The notes below the pieces were generated by a model. It made no database searches. It was not told where the DNA came from and saw only the letters and a list, made by a program, of their open reading frames with translations. A stretch of 64,000 nucleotides of DNA from Kribbella sp. CA-293567. GTDB taxonomy: Bacteria; Actinomycetota; Actinomycetes; Propionibacteriales; Kribbellaceae. Of this stretch, positions 29,788 through 38,967 are shown piece by piece (the stretch's first letter is position 1; each line of letters starts with the position of its first letter). Location of the stretch: NCBI RefSeq assembly GCF_027627575.1, contig NZ_CP114065.1, forward strand, positions 2,790,001 through 2,854,000, written 5' to 3'. Both the position numbers and the translations under genes were made by a program.

Positions 29788-31377
29788 GTGAGCAGAGAAC
29801 AGTGGTGGCGGGACGCGGCGATCTACCAGATCTACCCGCGCAGTTTCGCCGACGGAGACGGTGACGGGACCGGCGACCTGGCCGGCGTCCGGTCGCGGCT
29901 GCCCTATCTGAGCAGCCTCGGCATCGAGGCCATCTGGTTCACCCCGTGGTACCTGTCCCCGCTGGCCGACGGCGGGTACGACGTGGCCGACTACCGCACG
30001 ATCGACCCGGCCTTCGGCACCGTCGAGGAGGCCGAGCTGCTGATCGCCGAGGCGGCCGACCGAGGCATCCGCACGATCATCGACATCGTTCCCAACCACG
30101 TCTCCAGTGAGCACGAGTGGTTCAAGCAGGCGCTGGAGGAAGGCCCGGGCTCGCCCGCGAGGGACCGGTTCTGGTTCCGCGGCGGGGAGGAGCTGCCGAC
30201 CGACTGGGTCTCCAGCTTCTCCGGCGACACCTGGACCAGGACGAAGAACCCCGACGGTACGCCGGGGGAGTGGTACCTGCACCTCTTCACGCCCGACCAG
30301 CCCGACCTCAACTGGAACCACCCGGACGTCCGCCGCGAACACGAGGAGATCCTCAGGTTCTGGTTCGACCGGGGCGTCGCCGGGATCCGGATCGACTCGG
30401 CCACCATGCCGGTCAAGGACCCCAGCTTCCCGCAGTACGGCGAGACCGCCGAGCACCCGTACGTCGACCGCGACGAGCTGCACGACATCTACCGGTCCTG
30501 GCGCGCGATTGCCGACTCGTACGCCGAACCGCGGGTGCTGGTCGGCGAGATCTGGCTGGCCGACCCCCAGCGGTTCGCCCGCTACCTGCGGCCGGACGAG
30601 ATGCACACCGCATTCAACTTCGACCTGATGGGCCGGCCCTGGCAAGCGGCCGAGCTGCGTGCGTCGATCGAGTCGACGCTGGCCGCCCACGCCCCGGTCG
30701 ACGCGCCCGCGACCTGGGTGCTGTCGAATCACGACGTGACCCGGCCGGCCACCCGGTACGGGCGGGAGGACAGCTCGTTCTCGTTCCAGGACAAGCGGTT
30801 CGGCGTACCGACCGATCTGGCCAAGGCGCAACGCAGGGCCCGAGCGGCGGCTTTGCTGACGGCAGCGCTGCCCGGGTCGCTCTATGTCTACCAAGGTGAC
30901 GAGCTCGGTCTGCCAGAGGTCGAGGACCTTCCGCTCGCCGCTCTCCAGGATCCGATCTTCCACCGCTCCGAAGGCGCGGACCCCGGCCGCGACGGCTGCC
31001 GCGTACCGTTGCCCTGGACAACGACCGGCCCGAGCTTCGGCTTCAACTCGCAAGGCTTCACCCCCTGGCTGCCGCAGCCCGCGGACTGGGGATCGCACTC
31101 GGTCGAGCGGCAGGAACGCGACTCCGGCTCGATGCTCACCCTGTACCGCGCGGCGCTGGCCGGCCGTCGCGACCTCGGCGCAAGTCCCTTCGACTGGCAC
31201 GAACTCAACACCGGCGACGTCATCGCCTTCACCCGGGGACCCGGCTTCCTCTGCCTGGTCAACCTCGGCGACCAGGCGCTGGCCCTTCCGCAGTACGGCG
31301 AAGTGCTACTCGCCAGCACCGCCCTGACCGGCGACCGCCTTCCCACCGACGCAGCCGTCTGGCTGACCACGAAGTAG
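29788..31377 (+). CDS. GH13 alpha-glucosidase (oligo-glucosidase type)
   Basis: A 529-residue cytoplasmic glycoside hydrolase of family 13. Conserved regions are in order: DIVPNHVSSEH; GIRIDSATM with nucleophile D203; LVGEIWLADP with acid/base E254; and WVLSNHDVTRPATRYG with D316. The N-terminus WWRDAAIYQIYPRSFADGDGDGTGDLAGV and the calcium-type DGDGDGTGD loop are typical of oligo-1,6-glucosidase-like enzymes. No signal peptide is present, so it acts on imported oligosaccharides. It is the first gene of the operon with the ABC importer. In view of the GH87-type enzyme downstream, nigero- or related oligosaccharides are a likely substrate, but this is inferred. Confidence 0.94.
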   Translation: MSREQWWRDAAIYQIYPRSFADGDGDGTGDLAGVRSRLPYLSSLGIEAIWFTPWYLSPLADGGYDVADYRTIDPAFGTVEEAELLIAEAADRGIRTIIDIVPNHVSSEHEWFKQALEEGPGSPARDRFWFRGGEELPTDWVSSFSGDTWTRTKNPDGTPGEWYLHLFTPDQPDLNWNHPDVRREHEEILRFWFDRGVAGIRIDSATMPVKDPSFPQYGETAEHPYVDRDELHDIYRSWRAIADSYAEPRVLVGEIWLADPQRFARYLRPDEMHTAFNFDLMGRPWQAAELRASIESTLAAHAPVDAPATWVLSNHDVTRPATRYGREDSSFSFQDKRFGVPTDLAKAQRRARAAALLTAALPGSLYVYQGDELGLPEVEDLPLAALQDPIFHRSEGADPGRDGCRVPLPWTTTGPSFGFNSQGFTPWLPQPADWGSHSVERQERDSGSMLTLYRAALAGRRDLGASPFDWHELNTGDVIAFTRGPGFLCLVNLGDQALALPQYGEVLLASTALTGDRLPTDAAVWLTTK

Positions 31378-31388
31378 GAGAACCACGG

Positions 31389-32750
31389 ATGAAACTCACT
31401 CCCATCGCCCTGGTGGTCGCGCTGGCCGCGAGCCTCACGGCCTGCTCGGGTTCGGACGACGCGGCGAGCCCGCCGAGCCCGGACGGACCGGTCTCGATCA
31501 AGGTCGCTCGCGACCCCGGCCTGGACAAGGGCGCGATCGCCGCCTTCGACGCGCGGGTCGCGCAGTTCGAGAAGGACAACCCGGCCATCGACGTCGTCCC
31601 GCAGGAGTACAACTGGACGGCCACCACCTTCACCGCGCAGCTTGCTGGTGGCACGCTGCCCGATGTCTTCACCGTCCCGTTCACCGACGGCCGCGGCCTG
31701 ATCGAGCGCAAGCAGATCGCCGACATCTCCGGCCTGGTCTCCGCACTGCCCTACGCGGGCAAGTTCAGCGAGAACGTCGCCAAGGCGGGCAAGGCCGAGG
31801 ACGGCAAGATGTGGGCCGTGCCGATCGCGGCGTACGGGCAGGCGCTGCACTACAACCGCTCGCTGTTCAAGCAGGCCGGTCTGGATCCCGACCAGCCGCC
31901 GACGACCTGGGACCAGGTTCGCTCCAGCGCCAAGCAGATCGCGGAGAAGACCGGCAAGGCCGGGTACGCCGAACTCACCACCGACAACACGGGTGGCTGG
32001 ATCCTCACCACCCTCAACTACGCCTTCGGTGGCCGGACAGAGAAGCTCGAAGGCGACACTGCGACCGCACAGCTCGACACACCCGAAATGACCTCGGTAC
32101 TGCAGTTGCTGAAGGACATGCGCTGGTCCGACAACAGCATGGGCGCCAACTTCCTCTACGACTGGGGCGGCATCAACCAGGCGTTCGCCTCCGGCCAGAT
32201 CGGCATGTACGTGTCCGGTGGCGGCAACTACGGCTCCCTGGTCACACAGAACGCGCTCAAGCCGGCGGACTACGGCGTAGCCACCATTCCGCTCGTCAAC
32301 GACCAGGCCGGAGTACTGGGCGGCGGGACGCTGGCAACGGTCAGCGCCAAGGCGAGCGAGGCAGTGAAGGCCGCATCCGTGAAGTGGATCGACTTCTTCT
32401 ACATGAAGAAGCTGGCCGACAAGGACGCCGCGGTACTCGATGCCAAGACCACTGCCGCCTCCAAGCAGCCCGTGGGCGCTCCGCAGTTGCCGGTGTTCGA
32501 CAAGGCGACGTACGACGAGTCGCTGGGCTGGGTGAAGGAGTACGTCAACGTCCCGCTGGAGCAGATGAAGCCCTACACGGACAAGATGTTCGACCAGCCG
32601 CTGGTGACCGAGCCGGTCCGGTCGACGCAGGAGGTCTACAAGCTGCTCGACCCGGTCGTGCAGTCGGTGCTCACCAACAAGGACGCGGACATCGCGGACC
32701 TGCTCAAGAAGGCCGACGCTCAAGCGCAGGCCCTCCTCGACCGGAAGTAG
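31389..32750 (+). CDS. Sugar ABC transporter substrate-binding lipoprotein
   Basis: A 453-residue extracellular binding protein of the MalE/UgpB type. The N-terminus MKLTPIALVVALAASLTACSGSDD holds the lipobox LTAC, so the mature protein is anchored at C19. Later patterns VVPQEYNWTATTFTAQLAGGTLPDVF and WAVPIAAYGQALHYNRSLFKQAGLDP are family-typical. It starts 11 bp after the glucosidase stop. It binds the oligosaccharide released outside and delivers it to the two permeases that follow. Confidence 0.93.
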   Translation: MKLTPIALVVALAASLTACSGSDDAASPPSPDGPVSIKVARDPGLDKGAIAAFDARVAQFEKDNPAIDVVPQEYNWTATTFTAQLAGGTLPDVFTVPFTDGRGLIERKQIADISGLVSALPYAGKFSENVAKAGKAEDGKMWAVPIAAYGQALHYNRSLFKQAGLDPDQPPTTWDQVRSSAKQIAEKTGKAGYAELTTDNTGGWILTTLNYAFGGRTEKLEGDTATAQLDTPEMTSVLQLLKDMRWSDNSMGANFLYDWGGINQAFASGQIGMYVSGGGNYGSLVTQNALKPADYGVATIPLVNDQAGVLGGGTLATVSAKASEAVKAASVKWIDFFYMKKLADKDAAVLDAKTTAASKQPVGAPQLPVFDKATYDESLGWVKEYVNVPLEQMKPYTDKMFDQPLVTEPVRSTQEVYKLLDPVVQSVLTNKDADIADLLKKADAQAQALLDRK

Positions 32751-32753
32751 CCG

Positions 32754-33638
32754 ATGACACGGGTCCGCGGCAGCAGCCTCAGCACACTGGTCTTCCTGCT
32801 CCCGCTGCTGCTGGTCTTCGGCATCTTCTCCTGGGTCCCGATCCTGCGCGCCGTGGTGATGAGCTTCCAGGAGACCAACCTGGTCACTCCGGCGACCTTC
32901 GTCGGCCTGCAGAACTTCCGGGACGTCCTTGCCGACCCACTGCTCTGGACAGCGGTCAAGAACACCTTGTACTTCGCCCTGCTGGCGTTGCTGTTCGGCT
33001 ACCCGGTGCCGCTCGTCGCGGCCGTCCTGATGAGCGAGGTGCGCCGCTTCAAAGGTCTCTACAGCGCACTGGCCTATCTTCCGGTGGTGATCCCGCCGGT
33101 GGTCGCAGTACTGCTCTGGAAGTTCTTCTACGACGCCGGGCCCAACGGTGTCTTCAACACGATCCTCGGCGCGGTAGGTCTCGGTCCGGTGTCCTGGCTG
33201 CAGGACTCGGGCAGCGCGATGCCGGCCCTGGTCCTGGAAGCGACCTGGGCCGCGGCCGGCGGCACGGTGATCATCTACCTGGCGGCACTGACCGGAGTCG
33301 CCACCGACCTGTACGAAGCGGCCGAGATCGATCGGGCCTCGATCTGGCGCAAGATCTGGCACGTGACGCTGCCACAGCTCCGAGGCGTCCTGCTGATCAC
33401 CTTCATCCTGCAGATCGTCGGGACGTCCCAGGTGTTCCTGGAGCCGTTCCTGTTCACCGGCGGCGGCCCGGCGAACTCGACCATCACCATCCTGCTGCTG
33501 ATCTACGACTACGCCTTCGCGAACAGCCTCGGCGGCGAGTACGGCGCGGCCACCGCGCTCAGCATCATGCTTGCCGTTGCCCTGGGCATCCTGTCCGCGA
33601 TCTACTTCCGGCTGACCCGATCCTGGAGCCGCTCATGA
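32754..33638 (+). CDS. Sugar ABC transporter permease (MalF type)
   Basis: A 294-residue inner-membrane permease with six predicted helices. The first is LVFLLPLLLVFGIFSWVPIL. The EAA loop, which contacts the ATPase, is YEAAEIDRASIWRKIWHVTLPQL. It starts 3 bp after the binding-protein stop and overlaps the next permease by 4 bp. No ATPase gene is in the operon, so it probably uses a shared MsiK-type ATPase encoded elsewhere, as is known for actinobacterial sugar importers. Confidence 0.93.
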   Translation: MTRVRGSSLSTLVFLLPLLLVFGIFSWVPILRAVVMSFQETNLVTPATFVGLQNFRDVLADPLLWTAVKNTLYFALLALLFGYPVPLVAAVLMSEVRRFKGLYSALAYLPVVIPPVVAVLLWKFFYDAGPNGVFNTILGAVGLGPVSWLQDSGSAMPALVLEATWAAAGGTVIIYLAALTGVATDLYEAAEIDRASIWRKIWHVTLPQLRGVLLITFILQIVGTSQVFLEPFLFTGGGPANSTITILLLIYDYAFANSLGGEYGAATALSIMLAVALGILSAIYFRLTRSWSRS

Positions 33639-34510
33639 GCAGGGGAGTGCTCTCGTCGTCGGACTGGCGCCGCCCCGGCGTACGGCGTACTGCGCGCGGC
33701 TTGCACGTAGTACTGCTGGGACTGCTGTTCCTGGTCGGCCTGGGGCCTATGCTCTGGCTCGCCAAAGCAGCGATCACGCCCACCCAGGACACTCTGCGCG
33801 CGCCACTCGCACTGTGGCCGAACGGGATGGACTGGGCCAACCTCGCCACCGCCTGGACGCGGGTGGAGATCGACAAGTACTTCTTCAACACCGTCGTGCT
33901 GGCGGCCGGCTCCTGGTTCGTCCAGTTGCTGGTGGCAACCACCGCCGGGTACGCGTTGTCCGTCCTCCGGCCCCGCTACCGCAAGGCACTCACCGGCGTC
34001 GTGCTCGCGACGCTGTTCGTCCCGTCGGTGGTGCTGCTCGTCCCGCTCTATCTCACGATCGTGAATCCGCCGTTGCTGAAGACCTCGCTGATCAACTCGT
34101 TCTGGGCGGTCTGGTTGCCGGCCGGCGCGAACGCGTTCAACATCCTGATCGTGCAGCGGTTCTTCGACAACCTGCCCCGGGAGATCTTCGAGGCCGCCCG
34201 GGTCGACGGCGCCGGACCGTTCCGGATGTTCTGGTCGGTCGTGCTGCCGATGTCCCGCCCGATCCTGGGCGTGGTCTCGGTGTTCGCGATCATCGCGGCC
34301 TGGAAGGACTTCCTCTGGCCGTTGCTGGTGCTCCCCGATCCCGATCTGCAACCCCTGTCCGTCCGTCTCCCGGCGCTGCAGCGTTTCGTCGAACTCGATG
34401 TGTTCCTGGCGGCACTCGCGATCTCGACGGTGATCCCCGTGGCGCTCTTCCTGGTCTTCCAGCGACTGTTCCTGAGGTCCAACGTTCTGAGTGGCGCAGT
34501 CAAAGGTTAG
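33635..34510 (+). CDS. Sugar ABC transporter permease (MalG type)
   Basis: A 291-residue permease starting at the ATGA overlap with its partner, although the frame is open far upstream. The N-terminal helix is VVLLGLLFLVGLGPMLWLA and the EAA loop is EIFEAARVDGAGPFRMFWSVVLPMSRP. It forms the heterodimeric channel with the preceding permease. The stop is 51 bp before the GH87-type gene, which may be the last gene of the same transcript. Confidence 0.93.
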   Translation: MSRGVLSSSDWRRPGVRRTARGLHVVLLGLLFLVGLGPMLWLAKAAITPTQDTLRAPLALWPNGMDWANLATAWTRVEIDKYFFNTVVLAAGSWFVQLLVATTAGYALSVLRPRYRKALTGVVLATLFVPSVVLLVPLYLTIVNPPLLKTSLINSFWAVWLPAGANAFNILIVQRFFDNLPREIFEAARVDGAGPFRMFWSVVLPMSRPILGVVSVFAIIAAWKDFLWPLLVLPDPDLQPLSVRLPALQRFVELDVFLAALAISTVIPVALFLVFQRLFLRSNVLSGAVKG

Positions 34511-34561
34511 TTCCGCCCCCACCCCCGCCCGAGCAGTGCCTGACAGAAGGGCTCCACAGCC

Positions 34562-37468
34562 ATGCCCAAAAAGAGGTTTGCCACAGCGTTACTGGCCATG
34601 CTTTTGGCCGCCGGCTTCCTGCGACCAGCCGACGCGGCCGGCTTCACGGCGACCGTGCAGGCCGAGAGCGCGACGTTGGCCGGAGGCGCAGTCGTCGCCA
34701 CCAACCACACCGGCTTCACCGGCTCCGGCTTCGTCGGTGGCTTCACCGACGGGAACAAAGGCACGGCAGCCGTCACTGCCGCGGTTAACGTCCCCGCCGC
34801 CGCGAGCTACGACCTGTCCCTTCGCTACGCGAACGGCACCGGCTCAGCCAAAACACTGTCGCTCTACCAGGCCGGTACGAAGGTGCGACAGCTCACCCTG
34901 CCGCCGTCGGCCAACTGGAACAGTTGGTCCGACCTGCACACCACCCTCTCGCTCCCGGCCGGCTCCAACCAGCTCAGCTACCGCTTCGACTCCACGGACT
35001 CCGGCAACGTCAACCTGGACAGGCTGACCGTCACTGACCTCCCCGGCGGCGGCCCGACACCGGACGGAGCTCTGGAGGCCGAGTCGGCCACGCTGTCCGG
35101 GGGAGTCGTCGTTGCCACTGATCACCCAGGCTTCACCGGCACAGGCTTCGTCGGCGGCTACACGGATGCCAACAAGGGCAACGCTGCAACCACCTTCGCT
35201 GTAACTGCAGCCAAGGCCGGGTCGAGCACTGCAACCCTCAGGTACGCCAACGGCACCGGAGTCGCCATGACTCTGTCCCTGTACGCCAACGGCAGCAAGG
35301 TCAGGCAGATCAGCCTCCCGGCCACCGCCAACTGGGACACCTGGGGTACTGCGGCCGAAGCGGTGCCAGTGAACGCAGGCGCCAACACGATCGCTTACAA
35401 GTTCGACAGCGCCGACTCCGGCAACGTGAACCTCGACAACCTCGCCGTCGCCGCCCCCACCGACCCGCCGCCCGCCGGGGGAGCCGCTCTCGAAGGCTCC
35501 TTCCTCTCCGGCGGCACCACAGTCGGTACGTCGATCACCGGGTACGCCGGCAGCGGCTACGTCACCGGCTTCACCGCCGTCGGCGGTCGCGCGATCCGCA
35601 CGGTCAACCTCCTCGCCGCCGGCAATGCCCAGACCACCCTCCGCTACAGCAACTCCAGCGGCAGTACCAAGACGTTGAGCGCCTACGCCAACGGGGTGAA
35701 GGTCGGCCAGGTCTCGTTGCCTGCGGCAAGTGGGTGGGCGACCGTCCAACAGACCCTGCCGCTCCGCGCCGGACTCAACCTGATCGGCTACCAGTACGAC
35801 GCCGGTGACAGCGGCAACGTGGCCCTCGACGATCTCGCGGTGGCCGGATCGACCGACCTCGCCACCCGGGGCGCGACCGTGCCCTACACCGAGTACGAGG
35901 CGGAGAGCAGCAGCACCAACGGCGTCGTGATCGGCCCCGACCGCACCTACCGGACGGTGGCGTCCGAGTCGTCCGGGCGGCGCGCGGTACGGCTCGACAA
36001 CGCGGGCAAGTACACCCAGTTCACCCTGACCAAGCCGGCCAACTCGATCGTCGTCCGCTACTCGATCCCCGACAACGCCGCCGGTACCGGCATCACCGCG
36101 CCGCTCGGCGTCTACGTGGGCGGAGCCAAGGTCAAGGACCTCAGCCTGACCTCGGCGTACAGCTGGGTCTACGGCAACTACCCGTTCCCCAACGACCCGG
36201 GTCTGGGTGGTGGGCACCGTTTCTACGACGAGGTCCGCTCGACGCTTCCGTCGTACCCGGCAGGCACTGTGCTCAGGCTGCAGAACGACACCTCCACACC
36301 GATCACGATCGACCTGATCGACACGGAGGTCGTGGCACCGGCGTACTCGATGCCGGCCAACTCGGTCGACCTGACCGCGTACGGCGCTGTGTCCGGCTCC
36401 GGTGACGACACAGCCGCGTTCAATGCGGCGGTCAGCGCGGCCAAGGCTGCCGGTAAGACGCTCTGGATCCCCAGCGGAACCTTCGACCTGACCGCTCGGG
36501 TCACCATCGACAACGTGACGATCCGGGGTGCGGGCATGTGGCACACCACGGTCCGCGGCAACGCCGGTCGTGGCGGCTTCTTCGCCAACGGCGGCGCCGT
36601 CCAGCTCGCCGACTTCTACTTCGCCGGTGACGTCCGGTACCGCGACCCGGACGGCTCGGTCACCACCGACGCCGCTCTGGAGGGCAAGTTCGGGCCCGGT
36701 TCGCTGATCCACAACGTGTGGCTCGAGCACTCGAAGGTCGGCCTGTGGGCCAGCAGCGGCACCACCGGCCTGTACGTCGCCGGCGTCCGGATCCGCGACA
36801 TGTTCGCCGACGGCCTCAACCTCAACACCTTCAGCGGCGACGGCAGTCCGGTCACCAACAGCCGGGTCGACCAGAGCGTCTTCCGCAACACCGGTGACGA
36901 CGCGATGGCGATGTGGTCGTTCAGCAGCGCGGTCGCGGACTGTGCGTTCACGTTCAACACCGCCGCGCTGCCCGCGCTGGCCAACGGCGGCGCGATCTAC
37001 GGCGGCAACGGCAACCGGATCGAGGACAACCTGTTCTCCGACACGGTTTACACCGCCGCCGGGATCACGATCAGCACCTGGCACTCGGCGCAGCCGTTCA
37101 GCGGTACGACGGTCGTCCAGCGCAACACGATCACCCGGGCCGGCGGCTTCAACACCGACTGGAACAGCAGCCAGGGCGGCCTGTGGATCTACGCCGAGGG
37201 CCGGGAGATCACCTCGCCGGTCCTGATCAGGGACGTCGACATCTTGGACAGCACCTACCAGGGCATCTCGATGAGCTGGCAGAAGAACGTCACCAACCTG
37301 ACCTTCGACCGCGTGAAGGTGCAGAACACCGGCACCTTCGGCATCGACATCCAGGTCGCGGGCAGCGCCACCTTCAACAACGTGACCGTCTCCGGCACCC
37401 TGGCGGGCGGCCTCAACAACGCCTTCGGCTTCACCCTCAACCGAGGTCCGGGCAACTCAGGCTTCTGA
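34562..37468 (+). CDS. Secreted GH87-type alpha-1,3-glucanase (mycodextranase-like) with carbohydrate-binding modules
   Basis: A 968-residue secreted enzyme. The signal peptide ends near ADA-AG (residue 26). Three CBM6/CBM35-like beta-sandwiches follow (about 30-158, 170-295 and 305-430), each ending in DSGNVNLD or DSGNVALD and repeating the SATL-GG-VVA-T-H-GFTG-GFVGG pattern. A fourth beta-sandwich (about 445-600) leads into a right-handed parallel beta-helix (from VDLTAYGAVSGSGDDTAAF to the end). In the helix, FADGLNLNTFSG and VFRNTGDDAMAMWS place adjacent aspartates at D779/D780, where GH87 enzymes have catalytic Asp pairs. GH87 enzymes cut alpha-1,3-glucan, or nigeran for mycodextranases. 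The linked importer and glucosidase would take up and split the products. Confidence 0.82.
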   Translation: MPKKRFATALLAMLLAAGFLRPADAAGFTATVQAESATLAGGAVVATNHTGFTGSGFVGGFTDGNKGTAAVTAAVNVPAAASYDLSLRYANGTGSAKTLSLYQAGTKVRQLTLPPSANWNSWSDLHTTLSLPAGSNQLSYRFDSTDSGNVNLDRLTVTDLPGGGPTPDGALEAESATLSGGVVVATDHPGFTGTGFVGGYTDANKGNAATTFAVTAAKAGSSTATLRYANGTGVAMTLSLYANGSKVRQISLPATANWDTWGTAAEAVPVNAGANTIAYKFDSADSGNVNLDNLAVAAPTDPPPAGGAALEGSFLSGGTTVGTSITGYAGSGYVTGFTAVGGRAIRTVNLLAAGNAQTTLRYSNSSGSTKTLSAYANGVKVGQVSLPAASGWATVQQTLPLRAGLNLIGYQYDAGDSGNVALDDLAVAGSTDLATRGATVPYTEYEAESSSTNGVVIGPDRTYRTVASESSGRRAVRLDNAGKYTQFTLTKPANSIVVRYSIPDNAAGTGITAPLGVYVGGAKVKDLSLTSAYSWVYGNYPFPNDPGLGGGHRFYDEVRSTLPSYPAGTVLRLQNDTSTPITIDLIDTEVVAPAYSMPANSVDLTAYGAVSGSGDDTAAFNAAVSAAKAAGKTLWIPSGTFDLTARVTIDNVTIRGAGMWHTTVRGNAGRGGFFANGGAVQLADFYFAGDVRYRDPDGSVTTDAALEGKFGPGSLIHNVWLEHSKVGLWASSGTTGLYVAGVRIRDMFADGLNLNTFSGDGSPVTNSRVDQSVFRNTGDDAMAMWSFSSAVADCAFTFNTAALPALANGGAIYGGNGNRIEDNLFSDTVYTAAGITISTWHSAQPFSGTTVVQRNTITRAGGFNTDWNSSQGGLWIYAEGREITSPVLIRDVDILDSTYQGISMSWQKNVTNLTFDRVKVQNTGTFGIDIQVAGSATFNNVTVSGTLAGGLNNAFGFTLNRGPGNSGF

Positions 37469-37483
37469 CCCCCCACCCTGCCG

Positions 37484-37514
37484 GCCTCCCGCGCCCCTGA
37501 CCGGCGCGGGAGGC
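37484..37514 (+). terminator. Terminator of the alpha-glucan operon
   Basis: A perfect 12-bp stem (GCCTCCCGCGCC with its complement) and a 7-nt loop begin 15 nt after the glucanase stop. Confidence 0.85.
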
Positions 37515-37584
37515 TGACCCCTGTCCGGCCCCGGCCGGCGGTTGGGGAGAATGGCCGGGTTGCCGGAGACCTAGGAGCAGAGCA

Positions 37585-38550
37585 GTGGCGTTTGTGGCGG
37601 GCGAAGTAGTCGCACCGAGTGATCCGCGGATCGTGCTGGAAGGCCAGTGGGGGCTGCAGCCGGGTCTGGCGGTCACCGTGAACTCCGGCTCCCGGATCTC
37701 GTTCACCTTCAACGGCACTGCCGTGCAGGCGTTGTTCGACGTCGGTGGGCTGGAGGTCGCGCCGCACTTGTGGGTCTCGGTCGACGAGGCCGAGCCCGAA
37801 CTGCACGTCGTCGCGCAGCCGGTGATCGAGCTGACCGCGGCGGAGGCCGGGCCGCACAAGGTCGAGATCGTGGTGAAGGACGTCAACGAACACGTCAACC
37901 GCTGGCACCCGCCGTTCGGCTGCGCGGTCGTCTTCGCGGGCCTCGTGCTCGGCACCGGGACCCGGCTGCGGTTGAGCGGGCGCCCGAGCGGACCGCGACT
38001 GGAGTTCTACGGCGACTCGATCACGCAAGGCGTGCGAGCGCTCAGCGAGCACCCGGAGTCCGAAGGCGCCGACGGGACCAAGTCGTTCGCTTACCTGACC
38101 GCGCGAGCACTCGGCGCATCGGCGTACCAGGTCGGCTTCGGGCGGCAGGGCGTCGTCCGGCCGGGCAACGGTGAGGTGCCGGGCGGGATCGAGTCGTTCG
38201 GCTGGAACTTCGCCGGCTCACCCGCCGAGCGGATCGAGCAGCCGCAGGTGGTGGTGATCAACCTCGGGGTCAACGACGAGACGCTGACCGCCGCGCAGTA
38301 CGGCGGATACCTCGCGCGGGTGCGGGCGGCGTACGGGAGCAGTGAGATCGTTGCTCTCAGCCCCTTCAACGGCAAGTACGCCGAGGAGATCGAGGCCGCG
38401 GTCAAGGCCGGCGGCGACCCGGCCATCCGGTACGTCGGCACCGACGGCTGGATCACCGAGGACGATTGCACGGACCTGTTGCACCCGTCGGTCGACGGAC
38501 ACGCGAAGATCGCGGCCAGGCTGACCGAGGAGCTTCGCGCGATTCTCTAG
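37585..38550 (+). CDS. SGNH-type carbohydrate esterase, CE2-like
   Basis: A 321-residue esterase. The N-terminal beta-sandwich (about 1-135) resembles the jelly-roll of CE2 acetyl-xylan/glucomannan esterases (WGLQPGLAVTVNSGSRISFTFNGTAVQALFDVG). The SGNH hydrolase follows: LEFYGDSITQGV with the nucleophile Ser at about 147, VVINLGVNDE (block III Asn), and the catalytic His in LLHPSVDGHAKIA. No signal peptide is visible. The GTG start follows AGGAG. It sits after the glucanase terminator and could deacetylate plant or fungal glycans. Substrate is inferred. Confidence 0.85.
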   Translation: MAFVAGEVVAPSDPRIVLEGQWGLQPGLAVTVNSGSRISFTFNGTAVQALFDVGGLEVAPHLWVSVDEAEPELHVVAQPVIELTAAEAGPHKVEIVVKDVNEHVNRWHPPFGCAVVFAGLVLGTGTRLRLSGRPSGPRLEFYGDSITQGVRALSEHPESEGADGTKSFAYLTARALGASAYQVGFGRQGVVRPGNGEVPGGIESFGWNFAGSPAERIEQPQVVVINLGVNDETLTAAQYGGYLARVRAAYGSSEIVALSPFNGKYAEEIEAAVKAGGDPAIRYVGTDGWITEDDCTDLLHPSVDGHAKIAARLTEELRAIL

Positions 38551-38607
38551 CGCGCCGGTCCGGTGGCTGCTGTTTGCCGCGACGGCTCCCGGCCGCCACG
38601 ATGGGGT

Positions 38608-38967
38608 ATGGCGACCACGAACTTCCAGAGCGTCGACGAGTACATCGCATCGTTTCCCGCCGAGTTGCAGACGATCCTGCAGCGGGTGCGGGAGACGATC
38701 CACGGCGTCGTCCCCGGGGCGGGGGAGAAGATCGGCTACCAGATGCCGACGATCACGCTGGACGGCACCTCGCTGCTGCACTTCAGCGGCTGGAAGAAGC
38801 ACCTCGCGATCTATCCGATTCCGCCGGTCGACGGCGAGCTCGCGACGGCGATCGAGCCCTACCGGTCCGGTGAGGGCACGCTCAAGTTCCCGCTGGCTCA
38901 ACCGATCCCGTACGAGTTGATCGCCCGGATCGCCGAGGCGTTCGTCGCGTCACGGGCGGCCGAGTAA
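38608..38967 (+). CDS. DUF1801 family protein
   Basis: A 119-residue protein of the DUF1801/YdhG family, which shares a fold with frataxin-like proteins. The pattern SVDEYIASFPAELQTILQRVRETIHGVVPGAGEKIGYQMPTI and LLHFSGWKKHLAIYPIPP is clear. The ATG at 38608 is chosen over an upstream frame because it begins the family N-terminus. Its 3' end overlaps the convergent SWIM gene by 18 bp. Function unknown. Confidence 0.9.
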   Translation: MATTNFQSVDEYIASFPAELQTILQRVRETIHGVVPGAGEKIGYQMPTITLDGTSLLHFSGWKKHLAIYPIPPVDGELATAIEPYRSGEGTLKFPLAQPIPYELIARIAEAFVASRAAE

